The position numbers and the translations under genes were made by a program. 64,000 bases of DNA from Armatimonadetes bacterium Uphvl-Ar1 (GTDB lineage Bacteria > Armatimonadota > Fimbriimonadia > Fimbriimonadales > Fimbriimonadaceae): NCBI GenBank assembly GCA_002162075.1, contig CP021423.1:992001-1056000 (forward strand). Reading direction: 5' to 3'. Positions 26,612-34,200 of this stretch are shown one piece after another. How positions within the stretch are numbered: position 1 is the first letter of the stretch; every line of letters starts with the position of its first letter. Under the pieces are notes generated by a model, which was not told the origin of the DNA, searched no databases, and worked only from the letters and a program-made list of their open reading frames with translations.

Positions 26612-28905
26612 TTGCTCACCAAAGCAAGGATTTTTCGTGTAACGGGGAATACTGCAGAACGCATTTCGGTGAGGGCGGTTAGGAATGACAAGGTTGATTC
26701 AGCTCCTTGATTTTCGTTTGCACGGTTAGGATGGAGTCCATCCCGGCAGCCGCCGTTTGCTGGTTGATAGAGTGGAGTTTCTAGAATATTTCCTCCAAGG
26801 AACCAGCGGAACGCCCGATGGGCTTCTGAGAGCCAGACCGAGTTCTCAGTCACTTCCCACGCGTACAGGTAGGCGGAAACTGATGCCGCGGCTTCAATTG
26901 GCTGTTGGTCAAAAAGTTGTAATTCTTTGCTGTGGAGAGCGTAGCTTGATGTTCCTACGGGAGAAAAGTTGCCGGACTTATCCGTCTGGATCAATCTGAG
27001 CCAATCAAGTGATTCTATTCCGGCATTGAGTAGTTCTTCATCCATATTAATGTGGCCCGAGACAATCATTGCTTGTGAGAGTCGAGCATTTGCGTAACTG
27101 AGTGAGTCTTCAAACCAATGCCAATCGCTTGTCTTTGTGACTTTATATAGATTCAACAGTCTTGTTGACATTCTGGAAACGAATTGGCGAACATTGAGGT
27201 CGTGCGGATATGTCCGCAGATATTTTTCTCCACCTAGAATTCCGTAGGCCCAGGCTCTTGGGCTTGAAAACGAATCGAAGGCAGGGAGTGCATCTTTGAA
27301 GAGTGTTTGGGCCACTTCTCGGCGGGCAAGGCACCGGCCGTGGTGAAAGAGGGTGCCTAGAGCCCAAACTGTTCGAGCATGGGAGTCTTCGGAGCCTTCT
27401 TGTTCTAGCCAATTCCGATCGTAGCTCATGAAATTTCTGAACCTATTTCCATCAGAGTTAAATGCATGAAGGATGAAGGCTAAGTATCGGCTTTGGAGGT
27501 GGTTTAGCTTTTCGGGTAGTTCTGATTCCGCTTCCAGGATAGCCGTGAGTATCAGGGCCCGAGCATTGTCATCAACACAGTAGCCTTCTGCACGAAGTGG
27601 AGTTGAATGGTGAGCATGTTGAATCATTCCGCAGTCATCGGTCATTTCTTCCAGGTGAAACAAATTCAGTTCGGGTAATTGATGAATGTCTATTGGGCGA
27701 GCATTCTCAGACTGGGTGAGTAGGGAATCTTGAAAGAGGTCGACGGCAAGGTGGAGCGATTCTCGATATTGCCTGCCAATCGAGGGCCAAGACATCGTTT
27801 TGCCGAAGTCAGCGGCGCGCTGTTCCATTCTCAGTTTGTCAGAGGGATTGGATTGAATTTTCACGATTGCTTCAGCGATGCTCAGAGCATCTCGGAAAGG
27901 TACGAGTACGCCTCGTCCTTCGTCGAGGAGTTCTTCGGCATACCAGTAGGGGGTGGAGACAATCGCTTTTCCAGCCCCAACCGCGTAGGCCAAGGTTCCG
28001 GAGGTGATTTGATTTGCTTTGAGATAGGGTGTTACGTAGATATCAGCCGCTTTCAGGTAGCCGACGATTGAATCAAGCGGTACAAATTCATCTATAAAAA
28101 TAATGTTGTCTTGAATTCCTAACTTGACGGATTGTGAAATGAGGCTCTGCCTGTATTCTTCGCCATGGTTATTGAGAATGTCAGGGTGGGTTGCGCCGAC
28201 GATGGCATATTTGGCACCAGGGAATACTTCGAGAATAGCCGGGAACGCTTCTATGACGTATTCAATGCCCTTGTCGGGTGACAACAGTCCAAATGTAAGA
28301 ACTAATGGAGCCTCGGGGGGAGTATTCAGGCGATAGTCTGCACCCGAATGCGGGGGAAGGCTCGGCGTTCCGTGGGGAATGAGGTCAATTTTGGAGCGAT
28401 CAATTCCATGGACGGTTTCAAGAATGTCAATTGCTCGCTCGCTCATGACAATGATTCGTTGGGATCGATCAAGGATGGCTTCTAGAACGAGTTTTTGGGT
28501 GAGTGATGGATCGTCTAAGACAGTGTGGAGGGTTGTGACAACCGGGGTTGTGATGTTCCAGATGAGGTCAAGGAGGAAAGAACCGGCAATTCCGCCAAAG
28601 ATTCCATATTCATGTTGAATGAGAACCGTGCCGTAATCTTGGGAGTTAATGAGTGAAGCGGCTTCCAGATAGTCTGCCTGGCAGTTTTTTTGGATGATAC
28701 AGCGAACTGATTCTGGGTAATTGGATTCGGATTGTGTACTCAGAGCGTAGATATCAACTTCGGCTTCCTGACCTGTTGATCGAATCGCACTTGCGATATC
28801 CGATGTAAATGTTGCGATGCCGCACTTAGTTGGAGGGAAGGTGCCTATAACCGCAACTTTTAGGGATTCATTTGATGAATGTAGCTTTGTTTTGAAAATA
28901 TCCAT
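26608..28905 (-). CDS. GT4 glycosyltransferase fused to a helical (alpha/alpha)-like domain
   Basis: 765 residues. The first ~400 form a GT-B glycosyltransferase of family 4: VAVIGTFPPTKCGIATFTSD at the start, HEYGIFGG, LTFGLLSPDKGIEYVIEAFP, and the C-terminal nucleotide-sugar site with VPFRDALSIAEAI. Residues ~430-765 are helical with motifs typical of alpha-toroid carbohydrate proteins (AEGYCVDDNARALILTAILE, SYANARLSQAMI, CRDGLHPNRANENQGAESTL). It likely transfers mannose or another hexose from a nucleotide sugar. It is overlapped by the GH130 gene. A TATAAT box lies 5 bases before the ATG. Confidence 0.88.
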   Translation of the reverse strand: MDIFKTKLHSSNESLKVAVIGTFPPTKCGIATFTSDIASAIRSTGQEAEVDIYALSTQSESNYPESVRCIIQKNCQADYLEAASLINSQDYGTVLIQHEYGIFGGIAGSFLLDLIWNITTPVVTTLHTVLDDPSLTQKLVLEAILDRSQRIIVMSERAIDILETVHGIDRSKIDLIPHGTPSLPPHSGADYRLNTPPEAPLVLTFGLLSPDKGIEYVIEAFPAILEVFPGAKYAIVGATHPDILNNHGEEYRQSLISQSVKLGIQDNIIFIDEFVPLDSIVGYLKAADIYVTPYLKANQITSGTLAYAVGAGKAIVSTPYWYAEELLDEGRGVLVPFRDALSIAEAIVKIQSNPSDKLRMEQRAADFGKTMSWPSIGRQYRESLHLAVDLFQDSLLTQSENARPIDIHQLPELNLFHLEEMTDDCGMIQHAHHSTPLRAEGYCVDDNARALILTAILEAESELPEKLNHLQSRYLAFILHAFNSDGNRFRNFMSYDRNWLEQEGSEDSHARTVWALGTLFHHGRCLARREVAQTLFKDALPAFDSFSSPRAWAYGILGGEKYLRTYPHDLNVRQFVSRMSTRLLNLYKVTKTSDWHWFEDSLSYANARLSQAMIVSGHINMDEELLNAGIESLDWLRLIQTDKSGNFSPVGTSSYALHSKELQLFDQQPIEAAASVSAYLYAWEVTENSVWLSEAHRAFRWFLGGNILETPLYQPANGGCRDGLHPNRANENQGAESTLSFLTALTEMRSAVFPVTRKILALVSK

Positions 28906-28910
28906 AAGTC

Positions 28911-28940
28911 ATTATACTGCCGGACTACACCCCCTTTCAG
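28911..28940 (-). promoter_or_regulatory. Promoter of the GT4-GH130 operon, leaderless geometry
   Basis: On the minus strand CTGAAA (28940-28935) is followed after 18 bases by a consensus TATAAT (28916-28911), then 5 bases and the ATG. It is the best promoter match in the window and would start transcription at the start codon. Confidence 0.6.
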
Positions 28941-28978
28941 ATTTTGGCGAAAAAACTCCGCTAAGGGAGGATTGAATA

Positions 28979-29110
28979 TCATTTTTCTTTGCGGTTGGTT
29001 GGTTTGTCGGTGGGTTTGATAACAGGACGGTTTTTCAGGTCGGTTGCAAGCTTAGCTTTGTGCTTGTCACTACTTCCGGACGAGTTCTTTTTGGGTTTAC
29101 GGTCTCCCAC
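28979..29110 (-). CDS. 43-residue basic protein
   Basis: Starts with a GTG that overlaps the TAG stop of the preceding gene by one base (TAGTG) and ends at 28979. The product begins MGDRKPKKNSSGSSDKHKAK and stays strongly basic (Lys/Arg) with a Pro-containing C-terminus (VIKPTDKPTNRKEK). No hydrophobic segment. The translational overlap with an equally basic neighbour supports it being real. Function unknown; nucleic-acid or ribosome binding would fit the charge, but nothing proves it. Confidence 0.5.
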   Translation of the reverse strand: MGDRKPKKNSSGSSDKHKAKLATDLKNRPVIKPTDKPTNRKEK

Positions 29111-29298
29111 TAATTAGTTCCCTGCTTTCGAATTCGTTTACTCGTTTGCTTAGGTGCGAGTTTGGTATTTTTCGGCTTTGCCGGGATAAGAGGTTTATCA
29201 TTTTTGGCCTTCATCTCTTCCAATTCGGCCCTAATCTCTTTGCGTGAAAGTCTGCGCATTCCATAAGATACTGCCTTTTTGGATGGATGAAGTGCCAT
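29110..29298 (-). CDS. 62-residue basic protein
   Basis: Starts with an ATG overlapping the sdpI stop by one base (TGATG) and ends at 29110. It has a helical basic segment (MRRLSRKEIRAELEEMKAKN) followed by a Lys/Pro-rich tail (PLIPAKPKNTKLAPKQTSK). No membrane helix. It is the third gene of a tightly coupled sdpR-sdpI-small-small series. Unrecognised. Confidence 0.55.
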   Translation of the reverse strand: MALHPSKKAVSYGMRRLSRKEIRAELEEMKAKNDKPLIPAKPKNTKLAPKQTSKRIRKQGTN

Positions 29299-29954
29299 CA
29301 AGCGGCGGAATCGGGAGAGTGTTCAAGCTTTCGATGAAGGAAGTAGCTATATGGGACGGCGGCTAGAAGGGCCAGGGAAGCGCCAAGGATGCCAACAACT
29401 GCATTCCCGGTGGTGAGGATAATGAGAGTTCCCGCGACAGCGGAGGCGACGCTGATCTTGGCGGCAAAGCGGTGGGTGCGTTCCCAAACGACCGGAGATT
29501 CCAGAGTCCAAGGAGTTCTAATTCCGACATAGTAGTTGGGGGTGACTTTCCCCATGAAGTTGCCGAGGAACCCAAACAATATGCAGATGAGGATTCCAAA
29601 TACGGTTGGATTAAGTTCATTGCCTCGGGCTGAGTTAAGAACGACAACATGAATTGCGGCGGTAAAAAGAATCGTTCCGATGGCAATGATGTCGTAGGTT
29701 TTCCGGAAATCTTCTATGGATTTAGATTTTGGACTGAGTAATGGAAGAACGGCAAACATTACACCCATGCCGAGAATGATCCAGAGGGTGATGAGTGCGC
29801 CGCTCTCTTTGGGTTCAAAACGATCTGGCTGTCCGGCGGCATTGAAATGAACAGGAACTTGGGCAGGCAGAGATGGATACACGGTTGCGGTATATGCTCC
29901 GGCAATAGCGGTTGAAGCGACGGCAACGAGGAAGAGGCGCAGGTTGGGGTTCAT
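29298..29954 (-). CDS. sdpI: SdpI/DUF1648 family membrane protein
   Basis: 218 residues with six hydrophobic segments. The N-terminal DUF1648 signature LPAQVPVHFNAAGQPDRF is followed by SdpI-type PNYYVGIRTPWTLESPVVWERTHRFAA. In Bacillus SdpI gives immunity to the SdpC toxin and relays signal to SdpR; outside Bacillus the family is common without SdpC and its role is open. It is preceded by an ArsR-type regulator overlapping by 4 bases, the classic sdpRI arrangement. No SdpC-like toxin gene is recognisable nearby. Confidence 0.9.
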   Translation of the reverse strand: MNPNLRLFLVAVASTAIAGAYTATVYPSLPAQVPVHFNAAGQPDRFEPKESGALITLWIILGMGVMFAVLPLLSPKSKSIEDFRKTYDIIAIGTILFTAAIHVVVLNSARGNELNPTVFGILICILFGFLGNFMGKVTPNYYVGIRTPWTLESPVVWERTHRFAAKISVASAVAGTLIILTTGNAVVGILGASLALLAAVPYSYFLHRKLEHSPDSAA

Positions 29955-30238
29955 GGATTCTCCGTGGTGAGGTCAGTGGTTTGAGCCGGAATGAGATCAA
30001 AGACGGCGGCGGCGAGATCTTGCATGACGGTTGTGTTCAAACTGTAGATAAGTTGGGTGCCCTCGCGTCGCTGACGGATGAGGTCAGCGGCTTTGAGAAT
30101 GGACAAGTGATGGCTGAGGGTTGGTGGAGTGAGTTCAAACGACTGTCCAATTTCTCCCGCGTTTAACTCTCCGTCGTTGAGGAGCTTGAGAATTTTTCGC
30201 CGGTTAGAATCGGCAATCGCTTTGAACACTTCATTCAC
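29951..30238 (-). CDS. sdpR: ArsR/SdpR-type winged-helix repressor
   Basis: 95 residues: VFKAIADSNRRKILKLLNDG (first helices) and LTPPTLSHHLSILKAADLI (recognition helix), the ArsR fold. No cysteine pair for metal sensing is present, as expected for SdpR-type autorepressors that are sequestered by SdpI at the membrane. It is the first gene of the operon; a Shine-Dalgarno is not evident before the ATG. Confidence 0.92.
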   Translation of the reverse strand: MNEVFKAIADSNRRKILKLLNDGELNAGEIGQSFELTPPTLSHHLSILKAADLIRQRREGTQLIYSLNTTVMQDLAAAVFDLIPAQTTDLTTENP

Positions 30239-30296
30239 AGATAATTAGACGAATGTCGAAATAACTTGGTTGCATTTGTTGCGTCTTTAGGTTGTG

Positions 30297-30977
30297 ATGC
30301 TTGGGACTTTGTTGTTTTCGCTGGCGTTGGCTTTTGATGAGCCAACGAAGATTGACATGGAAGAGAGTTATGGTCGGACTCCGGAGCAGATCGTGGGGAT
30401 GGGCTGGGAGAAGTGGTACGACTTTTATATTGGAAAGACCGGGAGCGAGACGACGATGTCGATGAATTTTGCATCCATGCTGTACGGCGACTCGCTCTAC
30501 ATTATCAATTCGGGGCTACTGAGAAAGGTTGACTCGGGGCGTCGGCAAGTGATTTCAGCTTTGCGCCGTCCAATGTTTGATTACAAGCAGGCCTGTGTTC
30601 AAGTGGGCTATACGCGGACTGGCGGGGGGACAATGTGGAGCCTGTTTAGCTCGGGGGTTCGGATGTCGGCCGAAGAAGTCATTGGGAAGTTGATCGACCG
30701 GAAACCGGATGGGAGATCGGCCACTCAGAGTGAGGTGCGCGCAGTATGGGATGAGATTCAACTCAAAGTTGAAAGTGAACATGCGATGATTTCGCAATCG
30801 AGTTCGATGACGGGGGTGAGTTACGATGAGCTTTTGCAGACAGTGAGGAGTGGTCGCAGAATGTTTGAGAATGATGTGAAACTGATTGGTCGGATTGAAT
30901 CCGCGAAGGAAAGGGCGATGATTTTTGGCTACTATTTGGATGGCGCGGAGACGGCCCGGTCAACTGAAATGGAGTAG
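30297..30977 (+). CDS. Exported hypothetical protein
   Basis: 226 residues from ATG 30297 (GTG 30294 is possible). A short hydrophobic leader (1-13) precedes the mature part starting near DEPTKIDMEESYG. The body is mixed alpha/beta and lacks cysteine clusters; a helical C-terminal half contains VRSGRRMFENDVKLIGRIES. I recognise no family. It is divergent from sdpR, with only about 58 bases between, and is followed by a perfect hairpin. Confidence 0.65.
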   Translation: MLGTLLFSLALAFDEPTKIDMEESYGRTPEQIVGMGWEKWYDFYIGKTGSETTMSMNFASMLYGDSLYIINSGLLRKVDSGRRQVISALRRPMFDYKQACVQVGYTRTGGGTMWSLFSSGVRMSAEEVIGKLIDRKPDGRSATQSEVRAVWDEIQLKVESEHAMISQSSSMTGVSYDELLQTVRSGRRMFENDVKLIGRIESAKERAMIFGYYLDGAETARSTEME

Positions 30978-31002
30978 CCCATCGCGGTTGGTGATGGGCT
31001 AC
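30974..31002. terminator. Hairpin at the end of the 30297 gene
   Basis: GTAGCCCATC (30974-30983) and GATGGGCTAC (30993-31002) form a perfect 10-bp stem with a 9-base loop, overlapping the stop codon. It has no T tract, so it may be a weak terminator or an RNA-stabilising hairpin. Confidence 0.55.
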
Positions 31003-31087
31003 CTGTAGGTATGAGTTACTTCGACGCTTTACGATTTCGTATTGCGGCGAGGAGTCGTATCGACATATAATTCTAAGGAATTTATAA

Positions 31088-32008
31088 TTATTTCAAGTAT
31101 TCCTTTAAAAAGGAAATGATCTTCTCGGATGTACTTGCTTCTTCAATTTTCTGCACTTCAGTTTTTGGGGTTTGCCTTGCCCTTACACCCTCTTCTCGAC
31201 CCCAGTAAAACCCGTGCGGTGAGCTCTGAACAGTGAATAGTTCAACGTTTTGGCCCTGTTCTTTCATTCGGTCAAAAAGGGGCTCAATGAGCACGTGAGG
31301 AACACTTTCATCAGCGCGGCTCGTGAGGAGGAGAAGTGGAACTTGAATCTTTGCAGATTGAATCAAAGCGGATCGCTCTATCAGAAATTCTTGTGCTTTA
31401 TCCTCAGTTCCTTCGCGCCTCAAGATTTGATTGTATAGTGATTTACCTTGTGCGGCAAGCCGGTTCCTAACATCTTCAGTAATGAGTGAAAGCGGTGCCT
31501 TAGTGACATCTCCTCTCATAAATGTTACTGGGTCAACCATCCATGGTGATCCGGCGGAAATACACCTGATTTCCTTACCCATCCTAATGCCTGCTTGGAG
31601 TACCTTGTATCCTCCATGACTCCCTCCGACCAATGCGACTCGATTTTTATCCACTTGTGGGAGGCCCATTCCAAACCGGATACCTTCAATGACGTCGTCA
31701 TCGCCTAGATTCATGAAACCGTTTCGGTAACTCACAGCAAGAATTGCCCACGGTTCTTTATTCATGTCATTGACTATCGATGAGATCGGATTGGGAGCCG
31801 CCATTGTCCTCAAGTATCCGTACGGCTTCTCTGTATTTCCACCGTGTACGGTTACAACCAAAGGGTACGACCCCGACCCTTTTGGTATCGAAAGGACCGC
31901 CTTACATTCCCTACCATCGACCGATTTGTAGACGAGTTCTGAGACGTTCCGCTCTATTGGTTGGGAATTGAAGTTGAGGAGGCAAACGGCTACAACTGAG
32001 CTGATCAT
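31088..32008 (-). CDS. Secreted alpha/beta hydrolase (S9/dienelactone-hydrolase-like)
   Basis: 306 residues from ATG 32008 (TTG 32014 possible). A hydrophobic N-terminus (1-14) is probably a signal peptide. The alpha/beta hydrolase fold is shown by the oxyanion strand LVVTVHGGN, nucleophile elbow ALVGGSHGGYK (Ser near 141), acid LTSRADESVPH and histidine SSPHGFYWG. It resembles prolyl-oligopeptidase-like esterases/peptidases. The substrate cannot be given. The gene stands alone; no ribosome site is clear. Confidence 0.8.
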   Translation of the reverse strand: MISSVVAVCLLNFNSQPIERNVSELVYKSVDGRECKAVLSIPKGSGSYPLVVTVHGGNTEKPYGYLRTMAAPNPISSIVNDMNKEPWAILAVSYRNGFMNLGDDDVIEGIRFGMGLPQVDKNRVALVGGSHGGYKVLQAGIRMGKEIRCISAGSPWMVDPVTFMRGDVTKAPLSLITEDVRNRLAAQGKSLYNQILRREGTEDKAQEFLIERSALIQSAKIQVPLLLLTSRADESVPHVLIEPLFDRMKEQGQNVELFTVQSSPHGFYWGREEGVRARQTPKTEVQKIEEASTSEKIISFLKEYLK

Positions 32009-32476
32009 AGTCAAAAGGACGAAGGATCACCTGAGAAGTTCAGGAGAATCGTGCTTAGTTCGGACGTCGCACGTTTAACCAATTGTCGGTTGCTTTACCA
32101 AAACTTGGCGTTCGGTGATTCCGAGAAAATCGGCTGACGCAAATGTGGAAACTCTGATTAATTTGTCCGTGAAATTGGTAAAGGATAATGCTAAGTACGA
32201 GAATTGAGAGGACTACAGGTGGGTTTGGCACCTGTTCTTGAATAGTCACGACAAAAGTGCACACGGTGTCTTGATCAATTTCGGTAAGACTCGGTGGCAG
32301 TCACCATTGCACAGTTCGAAGAGACTTTGAAGAATAGCAGTGGTGTGATTTGTAGAGGCTGCATCATTCATATTTCCATGAAGTTGGAAAGAACATACAA
32401 TTGTGTTGACTCATTGGAGAAAATTGGCTATCGACTACTCTAGCGGCAGTTTTATGCTTATGCTGAAAAGAAGCTG
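32009..32476. other. Stretch without a supported gene
   Basis: About 470 bases upstream of the alpha/beta hydrolase gene are relatively AT-rich. The only open frames are short (up to 69 codons, minus strand 32055-32264) with no ribosome site, no conserved motif and unlikely composition. No RNA gene or clear repeat was seen. The upstream control region of the hydrolase gene must lie at its left side. Confidence 0.5.
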
Positions 32477-32502
32477 CCCCACCTCCATTTTGGAAAGTGG
32501 GG
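32477..32502 (-). terminator. Hairpin downstream of the PEP-CTERM gene
   Basis: CCCCAC (32477-32482) pairs with GTGGGG (32497-32502), with an inner TCC/GGA stem and a T-rich loop. It lies 25 bases past the PEP-CTERM stop. The following minus-strand sequence has T-rich runs (CTTCTTTTC), so termination is plausible. Confidence 0.55.
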
Positions 32503-32527
32503 TTTGGATTTTGGAACAGACTAAGAA

Positions 32528-33247
32528 TTAGCCCTTTGATGAAACTCCTTTGCGTTTCCGGAGGGCTGCCAGTACACCAAGGCTCAAAATAGACATGGTT
32601 GCTGGTTCTGGTACTGCATCCATATCGTAGCCAAAGTCAGCATTGATAACATTGAGCTCTTGTGACGTGTTCCAAGCAGTTGGGCCACTCAGATTAATCA
32701 ATCCACTTAGAGTGAAGCCATTTTTGAAGTCATAGCCTTGCACTTGGAAAGTCGCTTCTGAGTTGAAACCACTAACAATAGTGCCATTTGTTGTTAAAGA
32801 ATTTCCGTTGAATAAGACGTCGCTCATCGAAATGCTGTGATCATCAGATTGCCTATTGAACAGTTTGATCGACATTGCGTTCCAGTCTTGTGCAACTGCG
32901 GGAGCACCCTTGAATGTTGTAACATTCGCGACGAAATTGGTATAGGTGAGGCTTGTTGTGCCTAGAGTGCTTGTCAGCTTATTGTTAGCTTGATCGTAGT
33001 TGAAGCTAAATGCAACTGAGCTATTGTTAACCCATGTATGGGCGCTCGTGGCGACTCGTTGCCCTACATTCCCAAGGCTCGGTACTCCAAGGAACATATC
33101 GTCACCACCTGAATTGCCGAAGTTTCGATACCGAACCGCCCCGACAGAACTGTCTAGCGGCCCCGAATTGACGACGAAGGTTTGGGCGTTGGCGGAAACG
33201 GTCATTCCGACGAACAGCGATGCAATGATCAATTGTTGTGTTTTCAT
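32528..33247 (-). CDS. PEP-CTERM sorted surface/extracellular protein
   Basis: 239 residues. Signal peptide (1-21, cleavage after ANA). The beta-rich, Ser/Thr/Asn-rich body has no enzyme motif. The C-terminus has the full PEP-CTERM signal: VPEPATMSILSLGVLAALRK, that is the PEP motif, a hydrophobic helix and a basic tail. Such proteins are processed by an exosortase (EpsH/XrtA type) and are often linked to exopolysaccharide. No exosortase lies in this window. The ATG at 33247 has a strong GAGGAG ribosome site, unlike many neighbours. Confidence 0.88.
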   Translation of the reverse strand: MKTQQLIIASLFVGMTVSANAQTFVVNSGPLDSSVGAVRYRNFGNSGGDDMFLGVPSLGNVGQRVATSAHTWVNNSSVAFSFNYDQANNKLTSTLGTTSLTYTNFVANVTTFKGAPAVAQDWNAMSIKLFNRQSDDHSISMSDVLFNGNSLTTNGTIVSGFNSEATFQVQGYDFKNGFTLSGLINLSGPTAWNTSQELNVINADFGYDMDAVPEPATMSILSLGVLAALRKRKGVSSKG

Positions 33248-33349
33248 ATTTGACTCCTCTCGACTTGATTGGACAGGATCCAATCGTTATGCACAGAGCG
33301 CAACTGGATCAGTATGCCTGAATACAATTACAAATGGATGGGACAAGTG

Positions 33350-33365
33350 CCCGTAAATATACGGG
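33350..33365. promoter_or_regulatory. Palindrome CCCGTA-AATA-TACGGG, possible operator
   Basis: A perfect 6-bp inverted repeat around AATA lies between the divergent PEP-CTERM gene and trpA, about 45 bases before the trpA start. It could be a repressor site or a short hairpin. No second copy was noticed. Confidence 0.3.
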
Positions 33366-33399
33366 ATTCATTGGCCCGGTCAATTTTTGAGCGTTGCGG

Positions 33400-33405
33400 T
33401 AAGTT
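33400..33405 (+). promoter_or_regulatory. -10-like box (TAAGTT) 6 bases before trpA
   Basis: TAAGTT is followed by 6 bases (GAACGA) and the GTG start of trpA. No Shine-Dalgarno is present in between. This gives the same leaderless geometry as several other genes here; no -35 is recognisable. Confidence 0.35.
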
Positions 33406-33411
33406 GAACGA

Positions 33412-34200
33412 GTGAAGATTCAGGATCAATTTGCGGCTTTGCGAACCAAAGGAGAGAAGGGACTGGTGCTCTTTATCACTGCGGGTGATCCAAGCCTTGA
33501 GGCTTTGCCAGATATTGCGGAAGCTTTACAGGAGGCGGGAGCCGATATCTTAGAAATTGGGGTGCCATTCACAGATCCTATAGCGGATGGGCCAGTCATC
33601 CAGGCAAGTAGTCAGCGTGCTCTTGATCGCGGCGTGACACCCAGCCAAGTGATGGACACCGTTGGTGAACTTTCACTGGATATTCCTGTGGTTTTGATGG
33701 GCTACTTCAATCCGGCCCATCGAGTTGGATTATCTGAATATGCGCGGCTGATGGCGGCGGCAGGTGTGTCGGGTTCGATCATGTGCGATTTGATTCCGGA
33801 GGAAGCGGGGGAGTGGATTGAAGCATCGACAGCGGCGGAAGTGGATACTGTATTTTTGGCGGCTCCGACTTCGACGCTTGAGCGACAACGAGTCGTTTGC
33901 GAAGTCAGTACAGGTTTTGTTTATGCAGTTTCGCGGACTGGGGTGACGGGAGTCGGAGCCGAAGTTGCTCAATCAACAGAGGGATTGGTCACGTCATTGC
34001 GGGGCTTTACGGATGTCCCCATATGCGTTGGATTTGGGATTTCTCAGCCGGATCATGTTCGGTCGGTTTGTGAGTATGCAGATGGAGCGATTATTGGATC
34101 TTGGCTCGTCGACAGGTTGGCGAGGGATTGGGAAGATGCTGCTTCGCGGTCAGCATTGCTGAGGGAAGTCAAAGCGCTCAAGGAAGCAACAAAAGGCTGA
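33412..34200 (+). CDS. trpA: Tryptophan synthase alpha chain
   Basis: 262 residues, TIM barrel. It contains LFITAGDPS, the catalytic region EIGVPFTDPIADGPVIQ (Glu and Asp of the active site), LMGYFNP and VSRTGVTG, and the phosphate-binding VGFGIS. It splits indole-glycerol phosphate into indole and glyceraldehyde 3-phosphate, and normally pairs with TrpB, whose gene is not adjacent. GTG start. The stop overlaps the hisC ATG by one base (TGATG), linking tryptophan and histidine pathway genes. Confidence 0.96.
   Translation: MKIQDQFAALRTKGEKGLVLFITAGDPSLEALPDIAEALQEAGADILEIGVPFTDPIADGPVIQASSQRALDRGVTPSQVMDTVGELSLDIPVVLMGYFNPAHRVGLSEYARLMAAAGVSGSIMCDLIPEEAGEWIEASTAAEVDTVFLAAPTSTLERQRVVCEVSTGFVYAVSRTGVTGVGAEVAQSTEGLVTSLRGFTDVPICVGFGISQPDHVRSVCEYADGAIIGSWLVDRLARDWEDAASRSALLREVKALKEATKG

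Noticed and set aside
32055-32264. 69-codon minus-strand frame in the gene-poor stretch
   Set aside because: No ribosome site or -10 box, no motif; the hydrophobic patch is short and the rest looks random.
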